Positions 17,336 to 25,846 of a DNA stretch of 64,000 nt are shown here, piece by piece. The notes below the pieces were generated by a model that saw only the letters and a program-made list of their open reading frames with translations, did no database searches and had not been told where the DNA came from. Where the stretch lies: the NCBI RefSeq assembly GCF_945956895.1, contig NZ_CAMFJF010000004.1, positions 123,927-187,926 on the forward strand, in the 5' to 3' direction. Both the position numbers and the translations under genes were made by a program. Source of the stretch: an uncultured Allobosea sp. Lineage in GTDB: Bacteria; Pseudomonadota; Alphaproteobacteria; Rhizobiales; Beijerinckiaceae. Numbering within the stretch: the stretch's first letter is position 1; every line of letters starts with the position of its first letter.

Positions 17336-18448
17336 TCAAGGCTTGGGCGGCGCTGCGATCCACAGCGTTCCGTCGAGCGGGATCGCCGAGAAGCGGGCGC
17401 CCTCGGCAAGCGTCGCGGCGGGGTCGATATCGGCGAAGCGCTCCGGGTGGAGCCATTTCGCCAGCGCCTCGATCGCGACGACATGCAGTGGGGTATCGTT
17501 GAACAGGTGCCAGAAGCCGAAGGCGCGCCGCTTTCCGATCGCGCTGAGCGTGCCGAGCGAGGGCGTGGCGAGGAGCTTGGCGAAGCTGGCGGCGGCATCC
17601 GTCTCGCTCACCCCGAGGCCGAGCACGAGCCCGCCGAGCTTGGCGAGATGCGTGCCGCCGGTCGCGAGATAGACATCCGGGTCGGCGCCGATGAGCTGTT
17701 CGAGGCCGATCTGTCCGGTCGCGCCCGGCAGCATCGCGGCGGCGATATTGCGCCCGCCGGCGGCCTGGATGAATTCGTTGAACGTGCCCCGCCCGGCCGT
17801 CATGCAGCAATCGTAGCCGCCGGCATGGGCATGGATGAAGACGGAGGGGCGCCTCGCGTCCGCGACCCGGCTCGCGATCCGCTTCATGTGTTCCTCGTAG
17901 AAGGCGATCAATCGATCGGCCTGCTCCTGCTGGCCGATGAGGAAGCCGAGCGTTCTGAGGCTCGGCACGGTGTCGCGCAGCGGCTCCAGGTAGAAATCGA
18001 CGACCGCGACGGCGATGCCCGCCGCTTCCAGCTTCTCGACGAGCTCGCCGGGGCCGCGGCGCGTGCCGGCGAGCGATTTGCTGAGCACGACGAGATCGGG
18101 GCTAAGCGCGATCGCCCGTTCCAGTGAGAAGCCGGCAGCCGTCCCGCCGTCGCCGACGAGGGGAAGTGCATTGATGGCCGGGAAGCGCGTCCGGTAGCGG
18201 GCGAGCCCATCGGGGTTCTGGCGTTCGAGATCGCTGCCCCAGCCGGCCAGGATGCTGACGGGATCGGGATGGATCAGGCCGAGCGCGTTGAGCTGGCGGC
18301 CCTGCGCCAGCACGATGCGCTTTGCCGGCGCCTGAAGCTTGACGGTGCGGCCGAGGATATCGGTCGCGACAACCGGAGAGGAGGCCATGGCCGGCAGCAC
18401 CGGCAGGCTCAAGCCGCCCAGGATCAGCGAGCGTCTATCGATCATCAT
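17336..18448 (-). CDS. ABC transporter substrate-binding protein, iron-siderophore type
   Basis: A 370-residue protein starting at 18448 (a second ATG at 18445). The N-terminus IDRRSLILGGLSLPVLPAMA has a twin-arginine pair and hydrophobic core, so Tat or Sec export is likely. The body is a class III binding protein: TDILGRTVKLQAPAKRIVLA, GWGSDLERQNPDGLARYRT and EQLIGADPDVYLATGG. It is similar in layout to the binding protein at 10984 but clearly divergent. It overlaps the esterase gene by 4 nt and precedes the reductase gene by 11 bp. No permease gene is on this strand, so it may use the FecCD/ATPase pair at 12300-14150. Confidence 0.9.
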   Translation of the reverse strand: MMIDRRSLILGGLSLPVLPAMASSPVVATDILGRTVKLQAPAKRIVLAQGRQLNALGLIHPDPVSILAGWGSDLERQNPDGLARYRTRFPAINALPLVGDGGTAAGFSLERAIALSPDLVVLSKSLAGTRRGPGELVEKLEAAGIAVAVVDFYLEPLRDTVPSLRTLGFLIGQQEQADRLIAFYEEHMKRIASRVADARRPSVFIHAHAGGYDCCMTAGRGTFNEFIQAAGGRNIAAAMLPGATGQIGLEQLIGADPDVYLATGGTHLAKLGGLVLGLGVSETDAAASFAKLLATPSLGTLSAIGKRRAFGFWHLFNDTPLHVVAIEALAKWLHPERFADIDPAATLAEGARFSAIPLDGTLWIAAPPKP

Positions 18449-19284
18449 GCGGCGGCAGCCCTGTCATGGGCCGTGCCGGCGAGCGTGAAGGCCACGGTGC
18501 GCGAAAGCATCGATGGGATCACCGAGACATGGTTCTCGTGAGGGAATTCGGTGAAGCTGCAGGCGACGCGGCCCGAAGCAGCCAGGCGCTCGGCCATCTC
18601 GGCAGCGTTGTCGCACATCCGCGCCCGTACAAGCCGTTCGGCCCGCTGCGGCGTGACGGCGAGGGGCGGGGCCTGCTCGTGGCTGCCGACCGTGATCAGC
18701 AATCGTCCGGCCGAAGCCGAAGCGCCGTGCCGGAACGTTTCCTCGCTCGCGAGAATGGCGCGATCTTGCCACCAGATCGACGGGCTGCCCGCGACATGGG
18801 CCTCGAACAGGCCGGGCCGGGTGAACAGCGTGTGCAGGACGAAGAGCCCGCCATAGGAATGGCCGGCGAGCGCGCGCCTTGCCGGGTCGAGCGGCGCGAT
18901 CTGGGCGACGGTCGGCAGCACCTCCTCCACGATCATGTCGAGGAACCGGTCGGCTCCATCAGGCACGGGCAGGAGGTCGCGCTGGCGTCGCTCGGCATCG
19001 AAGGGGCGTCCGTCGGGATAGCCGATGCCGATCACGACGGCAGGGCCGACGCAGGTCGCTTCGGGGCGTTGCGCCTGCAGGCGGGCGGTAGTGGCAGCCA
19101 CCGGGAACAGGGCGTGGCCATCGACGAGCAGCAGGCTCGGGAAGCCGCGTGCCGGAGCAGGGCCCTCCGGCACGGAGATCAGCAGCCGGTAGCGCGAGCC
19201 GTCCCGCGCCTCGAAGCCGCGCTGTCGGGCCTGCGGCAGGGTAACGGGGGCGAGGTCTGGATCGGGAGGACTGCTCGGCTGCAT
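18445..19284 (-). CDS. Alpha/beta hydrolase, ferric-siderophore esterase type (IroE/Fes-like)
   Basis: A 279-residue hydrolase from the ATG at 19284, 8 bp after the receptor stop; the ORF track starts further upstream inside the receptor gene. The nucleophile elbow is ALAGHSYGGLFVLH, the oxyanion region follows LLLVDGHALFP, and the catalytic histidine is probably in FPHENHVSVIP. AGSPSIWWQD is typical of the esterase D / IroE group. Such enzymes cleave ester bonds in tri-catecholate siderophores to free the iron. No signal peptide is evident, so cytosolic action after uptake is likely. Confidence 0.88.
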   Translation of the reverse strand: MQPSSPPDPDLAPVTLPQARQRGFEARDGSRYRLLISVPEGPAPARGFPSLLLVDGHALFPVAATTARLQAQRPEATCVGPAVVIGIGYPDGRPFDAERRQRDLLPVPDGADRFLDMIVEEVLPTVAQIAPLDPARRALAGHSYGGLFVLHTLFTRPGLFEAHVAGSPSIWWQDRAILASEETFRHGASASAGRLLITVGSHEQAPPLAVTPQRAERLVRARMCDNAAEMAERLAASGRVACSFTEFPHENHVSVIPSMLSRTVAFTLAGTAHDRAAAA

Positions 19285-19292
19285 CGGCGCGC

Positions 19293-20706
19293 TCACCAGC
19301 GATAGGACAGCGTCGCCAGCACGGTGCGGCGCAGGCCGAAGGAGCATTGCGTCGTGCCGTAGCAGCCGGAGATATACTCCTTGTCGAACAGGCTCTGGGC
19401 GTTGACCTGGAGCTTCCAGCCTTTGAGCGCCGGGCTGGCCGCACCGAACTCGTAGCTGATCGCGGCATCGACCAGCGTGTAGTCCGATGTGGAGAAGGTG
19501 TTGCCGGGATCGCCCGCGCCGCCGCCGATATAGCGCACGCCAGCGCCGAGTCCGAGACCGGAGAGCACGCCCGCCCGGAAGGTGTAATGCGCCCAGAGCG
19601 ACGCCGTGTGCCGCGGCACGACTGCCGGGCGCTTGTGGAGGTCGGCGCCGTTGCTCTTGGTCACCTCGGCGTCGGTATAGGCATAGGCCGCGACGAGATC
19701 GAGATTGTCGTAGACACTGGCGCGGGCCTCGACCTCCACGCCGCGGGCGCGGATCTCGCCGGTTTGGATCTGGAAGGTCGGGTTGGCGAGGTCGGTCGTC
19801 GTGACGTTGCTCTGGGTCAGCTGGTAGACCGAGGCCTGCAGGAAGGCATTGGTGCCCGGCAATTCGTATTTGAAGCCGGCCTCGTATTGCTCGCCCTCGG
19901 TCGGCTTGAACGGGGTGCCGCCGAAGGCCGTGCCGGCTACCGGCTCGAACGAGGTCGAGTAGCTGGCATAGGGCGCGAAGCCGTTGTCGAAATTGTACAT
20001 CAGCGCGACGCGGCCGGTGCGGGCCGTGTCGTCCTGCTTGGTCAAGACGCCGGTGGTGAGCGCGCGGGTGCGGGCCTCGGCCTGGTCGAAGCGGCCGCCG
20101 ACGAGCAGCGAGAGCCGGTCGAGCTTGATCTGGTCCTGCAGATAGACGCCGTATTGCGCGGTCGTCTGGGTGGTGCCCGGCACGGCCGGCAGGATGAAGG
20201 GCAGGCGGCCGTAGACCGGATTGGTGAAATCGAGCGACTGCACGGTGCCCCCGGCGCCGGTGAAGGCCTTGGCGTCGGTCCAGTAGCCGTCGATGCCGAA
20301 CAGCACCTTGTGCGTCAGCGGGCCGGTGCGGAAATCGGCCTGCAACTGGTTGTCGATGCCGGCGGTGCGGGCATGCTCGTTCGAGATGGTGGCGCGGCGC
20401 GTCAGCGTCTTCTGGTCGGCCGCGATGCCGGCGACCGCGACGGTGCGGTTGCGCGAATCGAGATCGGAGAGGCGGACGTTCTGGCGGAAGGAGAAGATGT
20501 CGTTGAAGCGATGCTCGAAGCTGTAGCCGACATTGGTCTGGTTGCGGCTATAGCCCTCGAAATTCGGCTCGCCCGGGAAGAAGTTGCTGCGGATGCGGCC
20601 GGCGCGGCTCGGCTGAACGGTGCCGACAGCCGGGATGAAGCCGTAGAAGCCGGTTTCCGGATCGCGCTGGAACGAGGTCAGCAGGGTGAAGCTCGTCGCG
20701 CGGTAT
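19293..20706 (-). pseudogene. TonB-dependent siderophore receptor, N-terminus deleted
   Basis: From about 20706 downward the frame encodes the beta-barrel of a FhuA-type receptor: TSFTLLTSFQRDPETGFYGF, GEPNFEGYSRNQTNVGYSFE, GVYLQDQIKLDRLSLLVGGR, GFKYELPGTNAFLQASVYQL and the terminal LATLSYRW with its expected final aromatic residue. The signal peptide, TonB box and plug domain are absent. Upstream of residue TSF the frame reads out-of-frame AraC-gene sequence, so the N-terminal ~35 residues of the 507-residue ORF are meaningless. Receptors of this class are about 700 residues, so roughly the first third is missing. Without plug and signal the product cannot work. Confidence 0.85.
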
Positions 20707-21250
20707 GGACCTGCTCGCGCAAGCGTGGGCTGAGCCGGGCCGGGCGGACGGGGCGCTCTCCGAGCATCCGGTCCAGCACCAGCGCGCCGAGTTCCAGCGC
20801 CTCGCCGACCGGGCATTCCGCCATCTGCAATGCCAGTGAGCGGATCGGCGCATCGGCGGGCCCCACCCAGAAGCCGGCATCGTCGGAGCAGGCGAGGCGC
20901 GCCGCCTTTGCCACATCCGGCCCGAACTCGCGCGCGACGAAATCGAAATCGAACTGCATCAGCGCGCAGCGCAAGGCGCCGTCGGCAAGTCCGGTGCGCT
21001 GCTGGGTATGTTCGCCGCCATTGGCGGCGACGAGGACAGTGGGGCCGTCCAACAGCACGGCCGGGCGGTCATCGAGCTCCAGCGCCTGCCGGCCTTCGAG
21101 CATGACCGCGACCTTCAAGCCGAGCCGCATCGGGCCGACGATCCGCTCGCCTTCCTGGATCAGGAAGGTGCCGGCCGAGAGCGAGAGATTGCGCGAGAAC
21201 AGCTCCAGGCTCGTGGCCGATTTGGGGGTGGAGCTGGAACCGATCTGCAT
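20678..21250 (-). pseudogene. AraC-family regulator (PchR-like), DNA-binding domain deleted
   Basis: The first ~175 residues match the ligand-binding half of PchR-type AraC regulators of siderophore receptors: LSAGTFLIQEGERIVGPMRL, GLKVAVMLEGRQALELDD and LELGALVLDRMLGERPVRPA, then LSPRLREQVHTARR, the segment that leads into the HTH domain. After HTARR the frame enters receptor sequence and stops after four codons (ASPC, then TGA). The ~100-residue HTH domain is absent. The start at 21250 has a good AGAGG ribosome site. It lies directly upstream of the equally truncated receptor, and both break at the same point. Confidence 0.85.
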
Positions 21251-21315
21251 CTCGACCTCTGGAAAGGAGCGAAGCTCTATCCGAGGCGCTGATAAAAATC
21301 AAATAATATCAATAG

Positions 21316-21332
21316 TTTAAATGGATTCTAAG
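21316..21332. promoter_or_regulatory. ICE-like (Irr box) candidate
   Basis: TTTAAATGGATTCTAAG matches the iron-control-element consensus TTTAGAA-N3-TTCTAAA, as I remember it, at 11 of 14 defined positions with the right 7-3-7 spacing. It lies about 66 bp upstream of the AraC-type gene start in an AT-rich stretch. The flanking genes are for siderophore uptake, so iron control is plausible. Confidence 0.35.
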
Positions 21333-21372
21333 GTTATGAGGCAAGGTGGCGCACACTTGGGGCGCGCCACCT

Positions 21373-21951
21373 TCAGAGATAAGGCGGGGTGCAGGCGCTG
21401 ACGACGATGCAGCGTTCCGTCCCGATATTGCGGTAGCGATGCGGGATGCGGCTGTCGAAGAGATAGGCATCGCCGGGCTTCAGCACCTTGATCTGATCGC
21501 CGACGGTGATCTCGAGCTCGCCGGCCAGCACCACCCCGCCTTCATGGGAGTCATGCTTGAGCATGGCGGCGCCGGTGTCGGCGCCGGGGTCGTAGGATTC
21601 GTGCAGGATCTGCAGGTTGTGGGCCTGCGCGTCCCCGACCTGGCGGAAGGACATCTGGCCCCGGCTCTCGCCGCCATTGACCTGATGCAGGCGCGAGGTC
21701 AGGTCGAGCAGGTCCGAGGCCTCGAAGAACACCTTGTCGCGCGGTGTCCGTTCCTCGTCAAAAAAACTCACCATGGTCATCGGGATGCCGTCGAGGATCT
21801 TGCGCAGCGACGCGACCGACGGGCTGTTGCGATTCTGCTCGATCAGCGAGATCAGGCTATGGGTCACGCCCGAGCGTGCCGCGAGTTCGCGCTGGGAAAG
21901 TCCGGCCGCAAGCCTGATTTCCTTCAGCCTGCCGCCGACGTCAAAGCTCAT
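21373..21951 (-). CDS. XRE family transcriptional regulator with cupin domain (PuuR-like)
   Basis: A 192-residue regulator. Residues ~5-60 are the HTH (VGGRLKEIRLAAGLSQRELA, ARSGVTHSLISLIEQNRNSP). The C-terminal cupin is complete (GADTGAAMLKHDSHEGGVVL, AGELEITVGDQIKVLKPGD, AYLFDSRIPHRYRNIG). The form is that of PuuR-type repressors of polyamine and amino-compound catabolism. It is divergent from the amidohydrolase / ABC transporter operon at 22277-27436, its likely target. The ligand is unknown. Confidence 0.92.
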   Translation of the reverse strand: MSFDVGGRLKEIRLAAGLSQRELAARSGVTHSLISLIEQNRNSPSVASLRKILDGIPMTMVSFFDEERTPRDKVFFEASDLLDLTSRLHQVNGGESRGQMSFRQVGDAQAHNLQILHESYDPGADTGAAMLKHDSHEGGVVLAGELEITVGDQIKVLKPGDAYLFDSRIPHRYRNIGTERCIVVSACTPPYL

Positions 21952-22276
21952 GGTTGTTCCGTTCCCCCATCCTGCGCGCCTTGTCGTTCCTGCGCGTCAT
22001 GCAGGGGCCGCCTGCTCGACGGCCCTTGCCATGTTCAATATTCTGAGCAATGCTGCCAGAAAGCCAATAAGAAAATAGTGTCATGGGGAAACGGTGGAGT
22101 GGAATAGTTTTCGCGTTCAAAGCACACCGTCCAGACTAAAAACCCCATTCGATACGATAGGGCTGCCTGCATGCGCGTTATCGCGTGCCTGGCACGGGAG
22201 ATGCTTGCCGAAGGCTACCGCCTCGCCAATGCCTCGCGGCGAGAATTCAACAGGGAAAGCAGGATAATCCGGGCCG
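21952..22276. other. Divergent intergenic region, likely bidirectional promoter
   Basis: These 325 bp separate the XRE-cupin regulator from the amidohydrolase gene. The middle part (about 22040-22150) is AT-richer than the surroundings and probably carries both promoters and the operator. I saw no convincing long inverted repeat, riboswitch-like structure or small ORF. Confidence 0.4.
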
Positions 22277-23923
22277 ATGACGCAAGCCGAGACTGTTTTG
22301 TTGAATGGCCGCATCTTCTGCGGTTTGGCGGAAGGCTTCGTGGAAGCCCTGGCGATCGGAGATGGCAAGGTGTTGGCCGTCGGTTCGGCGGCCGAGATCG
22401 CCGCCTTGCAGGGGCCTGCGACGAAGGTCGTCGACCTCGCCGGTCGCGTCGCCATTCCCGGTCTCAACGACGCGCATATGCATCTGCTGCCGCTCGGTCT
22501 CGCCATGAGCGAGGTCAATCTGCGCCCGGAGGAGGGCGTCAACAGCATCGACGAAATCCTGCGCCGCATCGCGGCCGCGGTGAAGGGCAAGAAGCCCGGC
22601 GAATGGGTCACCGGCCGCGGCTACGACCATAACGAGCTGGCCGAAGCCCGCCATCCGACGGCTGAGGAACTCGACTGCGTCGCGCCCGACAATCCCGTCT
22701 ATATCAAGCGCACCTGCGGCCATGTCGGCGTCGTCAACAGCCGCGCCATGGCGGCGGCCGGCATCGGCCACAACACGCCGAGCCCCGATGGCGGCCTGAT
22801 CGAGCGTCGCGACAACAAGCTGACCGGCCTGCTGGCCGAGAGCGCCATGCGCCTGATCGTCGAGGCGATGCCGCGCCCGAGCGCTGCCGAACTCAAGGCC
22901 GCGATCGAGAAGGCCGGGCACTATATGCTCGCGCAGGGCTTCACCAGCGTGATGGATGCCGGCGTCGGCATGGGCGCCGGCATGGCCGAGATCGAAGCCT
23001 ATGAGGAGGTCGCGCGCACTGGGTCGCTGCCGGTCCGCACCTGGGTCTGCATCTATGGCAATGCCGATGGCATCGGCGATGAGGCCTATGCGGCTGGCTA
23101 CCGCTTCGGTCGCGAGACCGGCCTGCTGCGCTACGGCGCGATGAAGGTCTTCGGCGACGGTAGTGCCGGTGGTCTGACCGCCGCGATGAGCGAGCCCTAC
23201 CGCGTTGGCGATCCCGATAATCGCGGCATCTTCATCTATTCCGATGCCGACATGCATCGCTATCTCCGGCACTACCACGAACTCGGCTACCAGCTCGCGA
23301 TCCACGCGATCGGCGACGCCGCGATCGAGCAGGTGCTCTCCGGCATGGAAAAGGCCGACAGCCCCGAACATCCGATCAAGGGTCGCCGCCACCGCATCGA
23401 ACATTGCGGCTTCCTGACCGATGGCCAGCTTGTCCGCATGGCCGCCGCCGGCATCGATCCGGTGCCGCAGCCGGCCTTCATCTACGAGTTCGGCGATCTC
23501 TACGTGATCAATCTCGGCGAAGAACGCGCCGGTGCCTCCTACCCGATGCGCAAATGGCTCGATGGCGGCCTCCACGCCGCGGCGAGCTCGGATGCGCCGG
23601 TCTGCGCCACCGACCCGTTCAAGAACCTCTTCACCATGGTCACCCGTCAGACCAAGCGCCATACAGAGATCGGTGGCGCCGAGAAGCTGAGCATGGAAGA
23701 GGCGGTCCACGCCTATACCTTGCTCGGCGCCTATACCCAGTTCGCCGAGGACAAGCTCGGCCGGTTGGTGCCGGGCCAGCTCGCCGATATCGCCGTGCTC
23801 TCGCACGACATCTTCGCGATTCCCGTCGAGAAGGTCGAGAACGAGGTGCGCTGCGATCTGACCCTGCTCGGCGGCGAAGTCGTCTTCGACCGGCACGGCC
23901 AACTCGCGGCCGCCGCGCAATAG
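22277..23923 (+). CDS. Amidohydrolase family protein (YtcJ-like, Amidohydro_3)
   Basis: A 548-residue metal-dependent hydrolase starting at the ATG at 22277. The metal-binding HxH appears in PGLNDAHMHLLPLG; later residues include MDAGVGMGAG, YQLAIHAIGDAAIEQVL, RHRIEHCGFLTDGQLVRM and AASSDAPVCATDPFKN (C-terminal aspartate ligand). The end EDKLGRLVPGQLADIAVLSH is typical of the YtcJ group. It probably hydrolyses an amide or cyclic imide; the substrate is not predictable. It is first in an operon with a dipeptide-type ABC importer, so the transporter likely supplies its substrate. Confidence 0.92.
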   Translation: MTQAETVLLNGRIFCGLAEGFVEALAIGDGKVLAVGSAAEIAALQGPATKVVDLAGRVAIPGLNDAHMHLLPLGLAMSEVNLRPEEGVNSIDEILRRIAAAVKGKKPGEWVTGRGYDHNELAEARHPTAEELDCVAPDNPVYIKRTCGHVGVVNSRAMAAAGIGHNTPSPDGGLIERRDNKLTGLLAESAMRLIVEAMPRPSAAELKAAIEKAGHYMLAQGFTSVMDAGVGMGAGMAEIEAYEEVARTGSLPVRTWVCIYGNADGIGDEAYAAGYRFGRETGLLRYGAMKVFGDGSAGGLTAAMSEPYRVGDPDNRGIFIYSDADMHRYLRHYHELGYQLAIHAIGDAAIEQVLSGMEKADSPEHPIKGRRHRIEHCGFLTDGQLVRMAAAGIDPVPQPAFIYEFGDLYVINLGEERAGASYPMRKWLDGGLHAAASSDAPVCATDPFKNLFTMVTRQTKRHTEIGGAEKLSMEEAVHAYTLLGAYTQFAEDKLGRLVPGQLADIAVLSHDIFAIPVEKVENEVRCDLTLLGGEVVFDRHGQLAAAAQ

Positions 23924-23938
23924 GCCGGGACCTCCGCG

Positions 23939-24880
23939 ATGCTCAAACATACGCTGCAAAGGCTGCTGCTGGTTCTGCCGGTGATGCTCGGCGTGTTGCT
24001 GATCGGCTTCCTGCTCATGCAGGTCGTGCCGACCGACCCCGCCCAGGTCCGCGCCGGCCCGACCGCGACGCAGGACGTGGTCGAGGCGATCCGCCAGGAA
24101 CTCGGGTTGAACCAACCCCTCTGGAAGCAGTTCGCGATCTATATCGGGCGCCTTGCGCAGGGCGATCTCGGCGTCTCCATCATCAACAACGTCCCGGTGA
24201 CGCAGGAACTCGGCAACACCATCGGCCCGACGCTGGAATTGATGCTGGCTTCGCTGGTCTGGGCGATCCCGCTCGGCATGTTCCTCGGCACCGTCGGCGC
24301 CTATTACCGGGGCTCGCTGATCGACCGCGCGATCATGGCGGTTTCGGTTGCCGGCGTTTCGCTGCCGGTCTTCTTCCTCGGCCTCGGGCTGATCTGGCTC
24401 TTCGGCTTCTATTATCCGATCCTGCCCTTCACCGGCCGCACCGGCCCGCTCTGGACCTGGGAGGGCATCCAGGGGATCATCCTGCCGGCGATCACGCTGG
24501 GCGGCGTCTTCGTCGGCCCGGTCGCGCGCATGACCCGCACCTCGGTGCTCGACGAGCTCGGCGCCGACCATGTCCGCACCGCCCGCGCCAAGGGGCTCGG
24601 CGAGGCCACGGTCGTGCTGCGCCACACCCTGCGCAATGCGCTGGTCCCGGTCGTGACGCTGATCGGCCTGCAGATCGGCTTCCTGCTCGGCGGCGCCGTC
24701 GTCACCGAGACCGTGTTCTCGTGGCCGGGCATCGGTCGGCTCGCGGTCGGTGCCATCCTGTCGAGCGACCTGCCGATGGCGCAGGGCACGATCATCATGC
24801 TCTCGCTCGGCTTCATCCTGGTCAATCTCGCGGTGGACGTCCTCTATGCCGTGCTCGATCCACGCGTGAGGGGCACCTGA
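23939..24880 (+). CDS. ABC transporter permease, DppB type
   Basis: A 313-residue inner-membrane permease with six predicted hydrophobic segments. It has the DppB N-terminus (LKHTLQRLLLVLPVMLGVLL), the periplasmic loop QVVPTDPAQVRAGP and the EAA-type coupling loop RTARAKGLGEATVVLRHTLR. It would form the peptide/opine-type import channel with the next gene. The start is 16 bp after the amidohydrolase and its TGA overlaps the next ATG by one base. Confidence 0.94.
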   Translation: MLKHTLQRLLLVLPVMLGVLLIGFLLMQVVPTDPAQVRAGPTATQDVVEAIRQELGLNQPLWKQFAIYIGRLAQGDLGVSIINNVPVTQELGNTIGPTLELMLASLVWAIPLGMFLGTVGAYYRGSLIDRAIMAVSVAGVSLPVFFLGLGLIWLFGFYYPILPFTGRTGPLWTWEGIQGIILPAITLGGVFVGPVARMTRTSVLDELGADHVRTARAKGLGEATVVLRHTLRNALVPVVTLIGLQIGFLLGGAVVTETVFSWPGIGRLAVGAILSSDLPMAQGTIIMLSLGFILVNLAVDVLYAVLDPRVRGT

Positions 24881-25803
24881 TGAGCTCCCCCATGAAGCTC
24901 GAACGCAACGCGTTCCAGTCCGGCGCCAAGACGGTCGAAGCGGCCGTGAGTGTCGCCGCCGCCACGCCCGTGCGCCGCAAGACCGTGCTCCGGATGCTGA
25001 TCTCCGATGTCGGTTCCTGCATCGCGCTGGCGCTCGTCGTCCTCGCCGTGCTCGGCGCGGTCTTCGCGCCCTGGCTCGCTCCGACCGATCCTTTCGGCAA
25101 CGACCTCGCCAACACGCTGAAGCCGCCGGGTGAGGGGAGTTTGCTCGGCACGGACGGGCAGGGCCGCGATATGATCACGCGCCTGCTCTACGGCCTGCGC
25201 ACGACCTTGTTGATGGGGTCTGCCTCGGTCGTTTTCGGTTGTGCGATCGGCGGCGTCATCGGCTTCGCCGCCGCCTATTATCCGAAATTGTCCGGCGTGC
25301 TGATGCGCTTCATGGACATCCTCCTGTCCTTCCCCGCGATCCTGTTCGGCCTCGCCATCGCCGCGATCTTCGGACCCGGATTGCCGGCGGTGATCATCGC
25401 GCTCTCGATTGCGACCGTGCCGCTGATGGCGCGCGTCGTGCGCGGCTCGGCGCTGGTCGTTCTGCAGCAGGGCTATATCGAGGCGGCACGCTCGCTGGGC
25501 TTGAGCGACCTGCGCATCATCCTGCGCTATGTCCTGCCGAACTGCCTCTCGGCAATCTTCGTCTTCGTCACCTTGCGCTTCGGCCAGGTCATCCTGCTCG
25601 GCGCGGCCCTGTCCTTCCTGGGGCTGGGCGCCCAGCCGCCGACGGCCGAACTCGGGGCGATGGCGGCGGACGGCCGCAACTTCCTGTTCTTCGCCCCGCA
25701 TGTCTCGGTCCTGCCGAGCCTGGTGATCTTCGCGGTGGTGCTCGCCTTCAACGTGCTTGGCGACTCCCTGCGGGACGCCCTCGATCCCAAGCTGCGCAAA
25801 TAG
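24880..25803 (+). CDS. ABC transporter permease, DppC type
   Basis: A 307-residue permease from the ATG at 24880 (TGATG overlap with the previous stop). The ORF-track version starting at 23404 is a run-through of another frame. DppC landmarks are APWLAPTDPFGNDLANTLKP, SLLGTDGQGRDMITRLLYGL and the coupling loop IEAARSLGLSDLRIILRYVL. Together with the DppB-type protein it makes the channel. No ATP-binding subunit (DppD/DppF) is encoded next to it. Confidence 0.94.
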   Translation: MSSPMKLERNAFQSGAKTVEAAVSVAAATPVRRKTVLRMLISDVGSCIALALVVLAVLGAVFAPWLAPTDPFGNDLANTLKPPGEGSLLGTDGQGRDMITRLLYGLRTTLLMGSASVVFGCAIGGVIGFAAAYYPKLSGVLMRFMDILLSFPAILFGLAIAAIFGPGLPAVIIALSIATVPLMARVVRGSALVVLQQGYIEAARSLGLSDLRIILRYVLPNCLSAIFVFVTLRFGQVILLGAALSFLGLGAQPPTAELGAMAADGRNFLFFAPHVSVLPSLVIFAVVLAFNVLGDSLRDALDPKLRK

Positions 25804-25846
25804 CGCTGATATCAACCAAGAAGCGTCAAAAAAGGGGACTTGCTCG

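Noticed and set aside
16218-17810. 530-residue fusion ORF joining the siderophore reductase to an upstream frame
   Set aside because: The first ~160 residues are an out-of-frame reading of the binding-protein gene; the real start is the ATG at 17324.
22247-24625. 792-residue minus-strand ORF opposite the amidohydrolase and DppB genes
   Set aside because: It spans two well-supported genes on the other strand and has the biased composition expected of antisense high-GC frames.
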